DNA from: a virus
Strand: one strand, 5' to 3'
IMG/VR virus record: IMGVR_UViG_3300009071_000043
Coordinates: 1-28,562 of that record
Length of the DNA stretch: 28,562 nt
The translations under genes and the position numbers were made by a program. The notes beneath the pieces were generated by a model. It was not told the origin of the DNA and did not search any database. It saw only the letters and a list, made by a program, of their open reading frames with translations. Positions 7,593 to 16,373 of this stretch are shown here, one piece after another; the stretch's first letter is position 1, and the number at the start of each line of letters is the position of its first letter.

Positions 7593-9035
7593 ATGGGAAT
7601 ATTAACTCCTCAATTTGGTAGTTTAGTGCCTTCACAGTCACAACAGACTTTGGCTAACAACTACTTAAACTTCAACGGCGCTGCTGGTGGAGGAACATTC
7701 GCACAACAATACCTTCCTGAAATTTATGAAGCTGAAGTAGAAAGATACGGTAATCGTACTATCTCTGGTTTCTTAAGAATGGTTGGTGCTGAAATGCCAA
7801 TGACATCTGATCAAGTAATTTGGTCAGAACAAAATAGATTACACATTGCATACGATAACGTTGCTTGTAATCAAAATCAAACAATCACGTTACCTGCTGG
7901 CGTTGCAAACGTATTAGCACCTAACATGACTGTTGTAATTATGGATCCAGCTAATCCATCTGCTACTGTACATGCTATCGTAGGAAATGGTGCTGCTCAA
8001 ACAGGAAACCAAACCGCTACAGTTTATCCTTACGTTGCTGCTAACCTTGCCGGTTTATCAGCTACTGGGCTAAAACTATTTGTATATGGTTCTGAATTTG
8101 CTAAAGGTACTGCTGGTTCTACTGAGAACATCACTCCTTCTTTTACGCAATATGCTAACTCACCTATCATTATTAAATCCAATTATCAAATAAATGGATC
8201 TGATACTGCTCAAATCGGTTGGGTTGAAGTTGCTGCTGAAGATGGAACATCAGGATTCTTATGGTATCTAAAAGCTGAAGGCGAAACTAGATTAAGATTT
8301 GAAGATTACTTAGAAATGAGTATGGTTGAAGGTCAATTAGCTACGGCTGGTTCTGGTTTTAGCGCTAATCAAGCTTTAATACCTGGATTTGGTGGTGCTG
8401 CGCCTGTAGTTGCTGCTAAAGGAACTCAAGGTTTATTCTCTGCTATACAGTCAAGAGGTAATGTACTTGCTGGATACGGTGGAACTTTAACTGATTTTGA
8501 TTCAATATTACAAAACTTAGATTCTCAAGGAGCTATTGAAGAAAACATGCTTTTCTTAGATAGAGCTACAGAATTACAGTTTGATAATATGTTAGCACAA
8601 CAAAACTCTTACGGAGCTGGAGGTACATCTTACGGTGTATTTGAAAACTCTGAAGAAATGGCGTTGAACTTAGGATTTTCTGGTTTTAGAAGAGGTTCTT
8701 ATGACTTCTACAAAACTTCATGGAAATACTTAAATGATGCTTCTACAAGAGGTGGTTCTGGAAACTTCACTGGTGGTGACAACATCGACGGTGTATTAGT
8801 ACCTGCAGGAACAACTACTGTGTATGACCAATTACTTGGTACAAACATACGTAGACCATTCCTACATGTGCGTTACAGAGCTTCACAAGCTGATGATAGA
8901 AGAATGAAGTCTTGGATCACAGGATCTGTTGGTGGTGCATTCACTACAACAAATGATTTCATGCAAGTATCTTTCTTATCTGAAAGATGTTTAGTAACAC
9001 AAGCTGCAAATAATTTCGTATTATTCGTTGCTTAA
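7593..9035 (+). CDS. Major capsid protein (crAss-like HK97-fold)
   Basis: A 480-aa protein that forms the icosahedral shell. The N-terminal region includes YLPEIYEAEVERYGNRTISG (residues about 40-59) and EMPMTSDQVIWSEQNRLHIA, a pattern I know from capsid proteins of crAss-like and related marine podoviruses. A Gly/Ala/Thr-rich beta domain lies at about 90-210. A further mixed domain has long helices around EDYLEMSMVEGQL and a conserved ending LSERCLVTQAANNFVLFVA. Codon use fits a very highly expressed gene: 12 of 20 Tyr codons are TAC, and Phe TTC is far commoner than in the flanking genes. A stable hairpin follows the stop by 14 nt. There is no obvious cleaved delta domain. The HK97 fold is assumed from family. 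Confidence 0.9.
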   Translation: MGILTPQFGSLVPSQSQQTLANNYLNFNGAAGGGTFAQQYLPEIYEAEVERYGNRTISGFLRMVGAEMPMTSDQVIWSEQNRLHIAYDNVACNQNQTITLPAGVANVLAPNMTVVIMDPANPSATVHAIVGNGAAQTGNQTATVYPYVAANLAGLSATGLKLFVYGSEFAKGTAGSTENITPSFTQYANSPIIIKSNYQINGSDTAQIGWVEVAAEDGTSGFLWYLKAEGETRLRFEDYLEMSMVEGQLATAGSGFSANQALIPGFGGAAPVVAAKGTQGLFSAIQSRGNVLAGYGGTLTDFDSILQNLDSQGAIEENMLFLDRATELQFDNMLAQQNSYGAGGTSYGVFENSEEMALNLGFSGFRRGSYDFYKTSWKYLNDASTRGGSGNFTGGDNIDGVLVPAGTTTVYDQLLGTNIRRPFLHVRYRASQADDRRMKSWITGSVGGAFTTTNDFMQVSFLSERCLVTQAANNFVLFVA

Positions 9036-9049
9036 TATTTATGTAATTT

Positions 9050-9076
9050 TTACCCTCGTTATATCAACGGGGGTAA
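9050..9076 (+). terminator. Hairpin terminator after the capsid gene
   Basis: TTACCCTCGTT, loop ATATC, AACGGGGGTAA form an 11-bp stem with one G-T wobble, 14 nt past the capsid stop. The following bases are T-rich but interrupted (TTATTACTTTTAT), so it may be a partial terminator or a 3'-end stabiliser for the capsid message. Confidence 0.65.
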
Positions 9077-9103
9077 TTATTACTTTTATAAACTATTTAA
9101 TTA

Positions 9104-9139
9104 TATTATATTATGTCAAAAACAAAAGAAACAAAAGAA
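9104..9139 (+). repeat. Start-region repeat, copy 2 (gene after capsid)
   Basis: It matches 6373-6408 at 35 of 36 positions, covering nine leader bases and the first nine codons; the one difference changes Glu to Lys at residue 3. The two proteins are otherwise unrelated. Confidence 0.7.
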
Positions 9140-9889
9140 TTTAACCCAGAAAAAGGCTGGGAAATAAAAGATAGAAATTATTTTCTTACTGGAACAGATA
9201 GACCTTTAACTTATACGCTACCTTCAAAGCACTCATCACGTTATCCTTTATTATGGTTTAACGAGCATACAGGAGAGCAAAAAGCTATAAGATATGCTAA
9301 TAATCAAATGTCTCCATTTGAAGCAGATCAAAAAGGTGAAGTAACAATGTCTCATATTATATTTAGAGATGGTACATTACACGTTCCTAAAAGAATGCAA
9401 TCATTGCAAAAGCTTTTATCAATATATCACCCTTATAAAGATAGTAGATACACTGAACATTTACCAGTGGCTGAAGCTCAAAATGATTTACACATATTAG
9501 AACTAGAAATAGAGGCTTTAAATCATGCTAAAAACATAGGTATAAACGAAGCTGAAGCAATATTAAGAGTTGAAAAAGGCTCGGTTGTATCTGAAATGAG
9601 TTCTAAAGAAATAAAAAGAGATATACTATTGTTTGCTAAAAACGATCCAGAATTATTTATTGAACTAGCTAAAGATGATAATGTTCAATTAAGAAACTTT
9701 GGAATTAAAGCTGTTGAAGCTAGAATAATATCTTTGTCTAGCGACAATAGAGATTTCAAATGGGCAAGTAATGGTCGTAAACTTATGACTGTACCTTTTG
9801 AAGAACATCCATACTCAGCTTTAGCTGCATGGTTTAAAACAGATGAAGGTTTAGAAGTTTATAAAACTATAGAGAAAAAACTCTCTTAA
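9113..9889 (+). CDS. Conserved phage protein of unknown function, between capsid and neck genes
   Basis: A 258-aa soluble protein. Two blocks look conserved: GWEIKDRNYFLTGTDRPLTY (residues about 15-34) with PSKHSSRYPLLWF, and the C-terminal DNVQLRNFGIKAVEA with KWASNGRKLMTVPFEEHPYS (about 221-240). The middle is helical. I recognise the family from many marine phages, always near head and neck genes, but know no function. It sits alone between two hairpins (9050-9076 and 9900-9933), so its message level may be set apart from both the capsid and the tail genes. Its leader and first nine codons copy those of the scaffold gene. A minor head, head-completion or assembly role is plausible but unproven; no catalytic motif is visible. 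Confidence 0.8.
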   Translation: MSKTKETKEFNPEKGWEIKDRNYFLTGTDRPLTYTLPSKHSSRYPLLWFNEHTGEQKAIRYANNQMSPFEADQKGEVTMSHIIFRDGTLHVPKRMQSLQKLLSIYHPYKDSRYTEHLPVAEAQNDLHILELEIEALNHAKNIGINEAEAILRVEKGSVVSEMSSKEIKRDILLFAKNDPELFIELAKDDNVQLRNFGIKAVEARIISLSSDNRDFKWASNGRKLMTVPFEEHPYSALAAWFKTDEGLEVYKTIEKKLS

Positions 9890-9899
9890 CCTGTAATAC

Positions 9900-9933
9900 T
9901 AATATAGGGTCCGTTCACTCGGGCCCAATATTA
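9900..9933 (+). terminator. Hairpin terminator before the neck and tail genes
   Basis: GGGTCCG, loop TTCACT, CGGGCCC give a 7-bp G+C-rich stem with one T-G wobble. It is extended outward, past one A-A mismatch, by six A-T pairs (TAATAT with ATATTA). It starts 10 nt after the stop of the preceding gene and ends 16 nt before the next ATG. There is no long T-run, so strength is uncertain. Confidence 0.6.
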
Positions 9934-9949
9934 TAATAAAAATTGACAA

Positions 9950-10861
9950 ATGGCAATAAACGTAAATACTGTTTATAAAACAGTCTTATTAATACTTAAC
10001 CAACAGCAAAGAGGTTACATGACACCTGACGAGTTTAATAAAGTCGGTGCTCAAGTACAACTTAATATGTTTGAAAATTACGCTAGTGATTTAAATCAAC
10101 AATATCGTGTTGCACAAAACGATACAGAGTATGCTAATAGAGTTAAAAATATAGACGAAAAAATTGACATTTTTAAAAAAATTGGAACCGCTAACTATAA
10201 CACAGCGAGTTCATATTTCACTCTTCCTTACGCTACTTCAACACCAGAGTTTACACAGACTATAGCTAACAACGGTGGCGTAACTTACGTTACTACTTAT
10301 TCAGGTTCTCTTTTTGATAAACAATGGAAAGTTACAGCTAATAATGTTGAGGTTTATAATTATACTTTTACGCAAAGTGCAACTAGTACAACTTTTGTTT
10401 TTACGTCAGCGCCAGCTGGAGCTTTAGTGTTTCAGTTGTTTGATATAGATTTATATAGACTAGGGACTGTTATATATAACGACGCTACTAAAGTACAGAT
10501 GATAGACAGAAATGAATGGTATTTAATTAAAAGAGCTCCTTTGGTTGCACCTACAACTTCTCAACCTGTGTTTTTGTATGAAGATAAAAAAATATATATT
10601 TATCCTTCTTCTATAATAAATAGCGTACAAGTTTCTTATATTAAAAAACCAACAAACCCTATATGGGGTTATGTGCCAGGGGCTTTAGGACAGTTTATTT
10701 ACAACGAACAAACATCTACTCAATTTGAATTACATTCATCAGAGCAAACAGAACTAATATTAAAAATATTAATGTACGCTGGTGTTATTATAGAAGATCC
10801 AAACTTAGTACAAATAGCTTCACAAAAAGTACAAGGTGATGATTTAAATGAAAAAAGCTAA
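9950..10861 (+). CDS. Neck ring / head-tail adaptor protein
   Basis: A 303-aa protein likely to form part of the ring stack between the portal and the short tail. The helical N-terminus carries VNTVYKTVLLILNQQQRGYM (residues about 5-24) and TPDEFNKVGAQVQLNMFENY. A beta-rich central region at about 80-160 is followed by conserved pieces NEWYLIKRAPLVAPTTSQPV, IYIYPSS, VSYIKKPTNPIWGYV and FELHSSEQTELILKILMYAG. I associate this set with adaptor/ring-type proteins of crAss-like and marine podoviruses, in the position where T7-like phages have tail tubular protein A; this is family recall. The next gene starts 3 nt after its stop, and the gene after that is also only 3 nt further on, a tight neck operon. 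Confidence 0.75.
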   Translation: MAINVNTVYKTVLLILNQQQRGYMTPDEFNKVGAQVQLNMFENYASDLNQQYRVAQNDTEYANRVKNIDEKIDIFKKIGTANYNTASSYFTLPYATSTPEFTQTIANNGGVTYVTTYSGSLFDKQWKVTANNVEVYNYTFTQSATSTTFVFTSAPAGALVFQLFDIDLYRLGTVIYNDATKVQMIDRNEWYLIKRAPLVAPTTSQPVFLYEDKKIYIYPSSIINSVQVSYIKKPTNPIWGYVPGALGQFIYNEQTSTQFELHSSEQTELILKILMYAGVIIEDPNLVQIASQKVQGDDLNEKS

Positions 10862-10864
10862 TAA

Positions 10865-12061
10865 ATGGGACTACTTACAGAAAATAATTTACAATACTAC
10901 GGAGGAACTCAACTGTTTACTCAGAATGCTAATACGCAAAACTTTGTTAGTACATTTGACACTGAGTTAGTGTTTACTACAAACAATCCTACTAACACAA
11001 ATTATTCATTAAATAATTGCGAGCTATATCAAAGTGCAGATCTAGGTGTCACGTGGACGCCTTATAATACATTAGCTAATGCAAATTACACAGCTACTTT
11101 TAATCCCTTAACTAATACTGTTACAACAAATACAGCAATAGCTGCTGGAACTTGGTTTATGATACAGTTGAGGCAAACTGCTATAGAAAACAACTACGGA
11201 AGTTACGAGTATATTAGCATTGGTGATATAGTTAATAACTACTTAGTGGCATACGTTGGTGAAGGTAAACTAGTGCCTAATGTAAAAAGAACAGATGTTA
11301 TATTTCATGCTAAGCGTGGATTACAAGAATTTAGTTATGATACTTTAAAAAGTATAAAGTCAGTTGAATTAAGTATACCTTCTAGCTTATCATTAATAAT
11401 ACCACAAGATTATGTTAATATAGTAAGATTATCTTGGATAGATCAACTAGGCGTTCAAAGAATAATATACCCTGCTAATAATTTAACTACAGCTCCTTAT
11501 TCAGCTTTATCACAAGATCAAGCTGGTTTTCCTATACAAGATGCTAATTCTAATAACATAGAAGTTCCACCAACTACCGTAGAGAGATGGAACCAAGCTG
11601 ATACAAGAAAAATAACAGGAAACTACACGTGGAACGCTGCATATAATACAGACGCTTGGTTAGATGGCTATCCTATGTTATGGCAACAAGCTGTTGGTGA
11701 AAGATATGGTTTAAATCCATCAACTACACAGGTAAATGGTTGGTATCTTATAGATGAAAGAAGAGGTACTTTTAATTTTTCAAGTAATTTAGCTAGAAAA
11801 TTAATAGTATTAGAATACATATCAGACGGGCTTGCTACTGATTTAGATACTAAAGTACCTAAGTTAGCAGAAGATGCAATGTACGCGCATATAAATCACT
11901 CTATATTAGCTAGCAGAATAAATCAACCTGAATATATAGTTCAAAGATATAAAAAAGAAAGAAGTGCTAAACTAAGAAATGCTAAGATAAGATTATCTAA
12001 CATAAAACTTGATCAAATTGTTCAAGTAATGAGAGGTAAATCTAAGTGGATTAAAAATTAA
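10865..12061 (+). CDS. Neck ring / tail adaptor protein 2
   Basis: A 398-aa protein. Residues about 20-110 form a Thr/Asn-rich beta domain, which looks like an inserted or variable decoration. The conserved body begins near 118 with SIGDIVNNYLVAYVGEGKLV, then RTDVIFHAKRGLQEFSYDTL, a stretch IPQDYVNIVRLSWID, and the helical ending AEDAMYAHINHSILASRINQ with the basic RYKKERSAKLRNAKIRLSN and final RGKSKWIKN. I recognise this strongly conserved body from marine phages of this type, where it accompanies the preceding gene. A ring or adaptor role in the neck is inferred from that pairing and gene order. The basic C-terminus could contact DNA in the channel. Confidence 0.75.
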   Translation: MGLLTENNLQYYGGTQLFTQNANTQNFVSTFDTELVFTTNNPTNTNYSLNNCELYQSADLGVTWTPYNTLANANYTATFNPLTNTVTTNTAIAAGTWFMIQLRQTAIENNYGSYEYISIGDIVNNYLVAYVGEGKLVPNVKRTDVIFHAKRGLQEFSYDTLKSIKSVELSIPSSLSLIIPQDYVNIVRLSWIDQLGVQRIIYPANNLTTAPYSALSQDQAGFPIQDANSNNIEVPPTTVERWNQADTRKITGNYTWNAAYNTDAWLDGYPMLWQQAVGERYGLNPSTTQVNGWYLIDERRGTFNFSSNLARKLIVLEYISDGLATDLDTKVPKLAEDAMYAHINHSILASRINQPEYIVQRYKKERSAKLRNAKIRLSNIKLDQIVQVMRGKSKWIKN

Positions 12062-12064
12062 TAC

Positions 12065-15000
12065 ATGGCAGAAATTAAAAATACCTTTTTAAAAGGTAAA
12101 ATGAATAAAGATTTAGACGCTAGACTTGTTCCTAATGGAGAGTATAGAGAAGCAACAAACTTACAAGTGAGTAGATCAGAAGGATCGACTGTTGGTGAGT
12201 TTGAAAATATTTTAGGTAGTCAAGCTGTTGCATCTACTGGTAATGAAAACATAAAAATTATAGGGTATTTTGCTGATAAAACTAATGATATAATATATTT
12301 TTTTGCTACAGATTATTATAATAACGAAACACCTGTTGTTAGGGCTGCTAACACAAACATATGTAGAATATACTCATATAACATAAATACTAACATAACT
12401 TCGTTATTAGTAAGTGGTTATTGGTTAAACTTTAATCAAGCATTTCCTATTTACGGTGTTAACTTGCTTGAAGAATTACTTTTTTGGACAGACAATTTAA
12501 ATCAACCAAGAAAAATAAATATAAGCAAAGCAAATCCTACAAATTTAGCAACACCTACTTATTATTATAATGAAGACCAAATATCTGTAGCTAAATACTA
12601 TCCGTTTGAGCCTATAGTTGCTATGGAAAGAAATTCATATACAGTAGATGGCGCTGTAAACAATAGTAATTTAGTTGTTTTAGACTCTGCAGCTACTAAT
12701 GTACAGATAGGAGATATTGTTAGTGATAGAATTAAAACAGGTGCAATAATTATAAATTCTTTAATTACTGTAATTGAGATAACAGCAAATAAAACTGTTA
12801 AATTATCACAAGCTGTAACTTTAGCAGACGGTTTTAAAATAGATTTTAGTAGACCTTCTATGGAAAACCAGTCTAGTGAGTATGTTAGCAACTACAGTTT
12901 AATAGAAAGTTATGCTGTGGCTAGTGGAGCCGCTGGTTCTAACATAACTATAGCAACTAGTTTATTAAATAGCACACCAACAGTAGGCATGTATGTTACT
13001 TGTCCTACAAACGCCGCAGCAATAGCAAGCAGCGGTCTTGGCGCTACACCAGCTAATACTGGAGTTATAACTTCTGTAACTATTAGTGGCACCAACACAA
13101 TCATAACTTTAGATGTAGCAAACACTATAGCATCATTTACACCTTTTCCAGATTTACTAGTAGGCAAAAACCCTAATTATAATCCTCAATGGAAAGGTGA
13201 TCCAGATTTATTAAAACAAGAATACGTAAGATTTAGTTATAGGATTAAATTTATTGACAATGAGTATTCTTTAATGGCTCCTTTTAGTCAAATAATGTTT
13301 ATACCTGAGCAATATGGTTTATTCGGTAAAGGTATAAAAACACAACTAGAAGACATGAACGACGCTTATCAAAGTACTATAGTGTCATGGATGCAAAACA
13401 ATGTTGATAATATATTGCTGAGAATACCTATACCAAAAATAATAAAGTCTAATCAAGTTTTAGCAACAGCAGCCAATGCTACTGCTTTGATAGAAAGCCT
13501 TCACGTTAAGTCTATTGATATATTGTATAAAGAGTCTGATTCTTTAGCTGTAAAAGTTCTTGACACTGTGCAAATAACAAGCGCCACAACATTTACATCT
13601 ATAATATATGAAGACTTAATTCATTTTAATAATACGGTTAAGTACCTAGACTATAATTACGAGTCTAGTAAACCTTATAAGACTTTACCAGAAAATCAAA
13701 CCGTTAGAGTATACGACAAAGTACCTATACAAGCATTATCACAAGAAATAATTGGAAATAGAGTTGTGTATGGTAATTATGTAGATAAGCATAGTAGTCC
13801 TTTGGCTGCTAATTATGGTGTTATTATAGCTGATAAATCTGTAGTTTATGATAACTATACTCAATTCCCTAATAGCTCTTTAAAAGAAAACAGAACTTAT
13901 CAAGTTGGTTTAGTTTTATCAGACAGATATGGTAGACAATCAAATGTTGTTTTATCTACTCAAGACGACAATCCTAATCAACCTGGTTCTACAGTGTTTT
14001 CATCTTATAAAAAATATTTAGATAACGATGTATTTAATTGGTTAGGTGATGCTTTTAGAATTACTTTTAATGAAGCTATCCCTGTTGATAATCCTGGTCC
14101 TGGTATATGGAACGCTATAACAACTCCATTAGGTTGGTTTTCTTATAAAACCGTAGTTAAACAACAAGAGCAAGATTATTATAATGTTTATTTACCAGGT
14201 TTTGTAAATGGTTATCCAGTAATAGAAAACATAGAGCAAAACGAAACCGCGTTTACTGTTTTAACTGGTGATAATGTAAATAAAGTACCTAGAGATTTAA
14301 CAGAAGTTAGTGGTCAACAAACTCAATTTAATAGTAGCGTTAGATTATTTGGAAGAGTAAACAACCCAGATTTAAACAATAAACAAACTGGAACACCAGT
14401 TATACCATATACAAATCATTCAACTCCTTGGAACCAACAATATTACCCTAATATAAGTTCTGAGTTTGTAAGAAATATTACAACAATACAAGATGGCGAG
14501 ATACAAGCGTCACCTTTTCAAGCTGGGGTAACTGCTGGTGCTTTTGATAATGCTACAGGTAAAATACCTTGGGGTACTACGCCTGGAGGCAGTAATAATG
14601 ACATGGCTCCATTGTACAATGCTGATGCTAATCCTTATTTTGCAGAGCTAAGCGTAGGTCAAAGAGTATTAGAAACTAATGACACAGACCCTGTAAATGC
14701 TTCAAGGAATAGAAGTAATCAACTAGGCGCTATATGTACAATTAATGCGGCTGGATCTTCTGGCGCAATAATTACTATGCAGCCTTTTTTAACTATATCT
14801 GAGACAGATCCTACGGTTTCTTTGTTAGATATATTTTGGGAAACATCTTCTACTGGTAATTTAGTAGATTTAAACGCTGCTATTGATGCTCAATACGAAG
14901 GGCTAGTTACAACAACAGACACAGAATTATCTTTCTTTGAAGATGCAGAGCCTGAAACAGCTATTGATGCTAGTTTTAGTTTTGTTGATGGTGGAGGAAC

Positions 15001-16342
15001 TCCTAGAAATAACTTAAATTCTGCAGTCATAACAACTATAGTAGATAGCGCAGGTAACGCTGTAAACAACAAAACTTTTGAATTAAGACTTAATACTGGA
15101 GGTAGCGCTGGTACATACGGCTTATACACTGGTGACGCGGCTACTACAGGTTTAGATGCTTATTTTTGGTACGGAACTAATTCTCCTCAAGTAAATAATT
15201 ATACAATAACATTTACAACTAATTACACAGCGGGTAGTGGAACTGTTTATTCTGATACTATATCTACAATGAATGTTAAGGTTAAAAATAGAGCTCCAGA
15301 AACTTTAGTAGGAAATCAATGTCCTATAACTTTAACTGGAGTTGACGCGCCGTCTGTAAACGATACTAATATATTTAATTTTATAACTGGTGAAACAGTT
15401 GGAGGAACTGCCGCGTACGGTAAATGGGTTAATGGATCTGCGGATGTTAATAATTATCAGCAAGAATTAGTATTTAGTATTATATCTCAAGTAGATACTA
15501 ATGGTGCTGTAAATATATTTGAATTTGCTACGCCATCTAACGGCGTGTTAACCGTTAAATCAGGATCATCATTAGTTACAGGGCAAACTTACACTATTAA
15601 CGTAGGTGTAACAGATAACAATGGAATAACAACAGGCGCTACAGGTTATACAGGCATACAAAGCAATTGCTCTTTATCATTTACTGTAGGTGCTCAACAT
15701 ATAAATAGGGCCCCTTGTAACGGACCAATACTTACTGGGTTAAATATTGGTTGTGGAAATTATAGACAAATATGGGCTTTTGTCAACAGTGCTTTAGAAA
15801 CTGGAGTTGGTGGTGGTTTAGGAACATACCCTTCAACAGGTATACCTACTATATTTTATGGCACATCAAACAATTATACTTATTACAATGTAGCAAATAA
15901 GTATAGCGGAAGTATAATAGGTAGCACTACTAGCGGAGGATTAAATTCTGGGGCTAGAATGTATATAGAACCTACGCTTAGGTTCACATCAGCACCAGCT
16001 ACTGATGAAGGAGCTAATGTTTATTACACTATACAGTATAGACAAAACTCGCAATCATCTTGGTCGCAAGCTGTTTATTATAAAATACAACAAAATGGTG
16101 GCGCAATAGTCACAAGTGCAGGGACTGTAGGTACAGCGAATTATTTAAATGGAGTATATTTAAGTGGAGCAGCTACAGATTACAAAACAAAATATTGGTT
16201 TGAAGTAGCTGGTGAATACAGAGTGTTGTCTTCTTATGTGCAAGGTCCAATATGTTCTACAGGATCAGCAAGTACAGTTACATTTTTTCCAGACTTTGGA
16301 GATGGTGAATATACTAACCAATGTAGTTTAGGTCCATTGTAA
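12065..16342 (+). CDS. Muzzle / tail stabilization-type protein with C-terminal Ig- and cadherin-like modules
   Basis: A 1425-aa virion protein. The N-terminus (residues 4-50) carries FLKGKMNKDLDARLVPNGEY and LQVSRSEGSTVGEFENILGS, a signature I associate with the tail-muzzle or stabilization proteins of crAss-like and marine podoviruses. The body to about residue 950 is beta-rich, with VRFSYRIKFIDNEYSLMAPF (about 385) and a conserved tyrosine-rich RTYQVGLVLSDRYGRQSNVV (about 620). From about 965 the style changes: an Ig-like region to ~1077, a cadherin-like repeat (about 1078-1220) whose core VFSIISQVDTNG...GVLTV...YTINVGVTDNNG matches the cadherin pattern, then a Gly/Ser/Tyr-rich terminal domain containing paired Cys. 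The C-terminal third is probably exposed and may bind the host surface. It starts 3 nt after the preceding gene. The muzzle call rests on recall; the modules are seen in the sequence. Confidence 0.72.
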   Translation: MAEIKNTFLKGKMNKDLDARLVPNGEYREATNLQVSRSEGSTVGEFENILGSQAVASTGNENIKIIGYFADKTNDIIYFFATDYYNNETPVVRAANTNICRIYSYNINTNITSLLVSGYWLNFNQAFPIYGVNLLEELLFWTDNLNQPRKINISKANPTNLATPTYYYNEDQISVAKYYPFEPIVAMERNSYTVDGAVNNSNLVVLDSAATNVQIGDIVSDRIKTGAIIINSLITVIEITANKTVKLSQAVTLADGFKIDFSRPSMENQSSEYVSNYSLIESYAVASGAAGSNITIATSLLNSTPTVGMYVTCPTNAAAIASSGLGATPANTGVITSVTISGTNTIITLDVANTIASFTPFPDLLVGKNPNYNPQWKGDPDLLKQEYVRFSYRIKFIDNEYSLMAPFSQIMFIPEQYGLFGKGIKTQLEDMNDAYQSTIVSWMQNNVDNILLRIPIPKIIKSNQVLATAANATALIESLHVKSIDILYKESDSLAVKVLDTVQITSATTFTSIIYEDLIHFNNTVKYLDYNYESSKPYKTLPENQTVRVYDKVPIQALSQEIIGNRVVYGNYVDKHSSPLAANYGVIIADKSVVYDNYTQFPNSSLKENRTYQVGLVLSDRYGRQSNVVLSTQDDNPNQPGSTVFSSYKKYLDNDVFNWLGDAFRITFNEAIPVDNPGPGIWNAITTPLGWFSYKTVVKQQEQDYYNVYLPGFVNGYPVIENIEQNETAFTVLTGDNVNKVPRDLTEVSGQQTQFNSSVRLFGRVNNPDLNNKQTGTPVIPYTNHSTPWNQQYYPNISSEFVRNITTIQDGEIQASPFQAGVTAGAFDNATGKIPWGTTPGGSNNDMAPLYNADANPYFAELSVGQRVLETNDTDPVNASRNRSNQLGAICTINAAGSSGAIITMQPFLTISETDPTVSLLDIFWETSSTGNLVDLNAAIDAQYEGLVTTTDTELSFFEDAEPETAIDASFSFVDGGGTPRNNLNSAVITTIVDSAGNAVNNKTFELRLNTGGSAGTYGLYTGDAATTGLDAYFWYGTNSPQVNNYTITFTTNYTAGSGTVYSDTISTMNVKVKNRAPETLVGNQCPITLTGVDAPSVNDTNIFNFITGETVGGTAAYGKWVNGSADVNNYQQELVFSIISQVDTNGAVNIFEFATPSNGVLTVKSGSSLVTGQTYTINVGVTDNNGITTGATGYTGIQSNCSLSFTVGAQHINRAPCNGPILTGLNIGCGNYRQIWAFVNSALETGVGGGLGTYPSTGIPTIFYGTSNNYTYYNVANKYSGSIIGSTTSGGLNSGARMYIEPTLRFTSAPATDEGANVYYTIQYRQNSQSSWSQAVYYKIQQNGGAIVTSAGTVGTANYLNGVYLSGAATDYKTKYWFEVAGEYRVLSSYVQGPICSTGSASTVTFFPDFGDGEYTNQCSLGPL

Positions 16343-16362
16343 AAAACAAGTAAAAACAAGTA
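16343..16362 (+). repeat. Tandem 10-mer, two copies, in the gap after the muzzle gene
   Basis: AAAACAAGTA occurs twice in a row directly after the TAA of the muzzle gene, ending 11 nt before the next ATG. It could be polymerase slippage or an A-rich translation enhancer; the gap holds no hairpin. Confidence 0.6.
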
Positions 16363-16373
16363 ATAATTAATAT

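Noticed and set aside
9036-9112. CRISPR, tRNA or small RNA gene in the larger gaps (379-451, 9036-9112, 9890-9949).
   Set aside because: All gaps are under 80 nt; they hold a palindrome or a terminator-like hairpin, with no cloverleaf or repeat-spacer pattern. No stretch over 300 nt lacks a gene.
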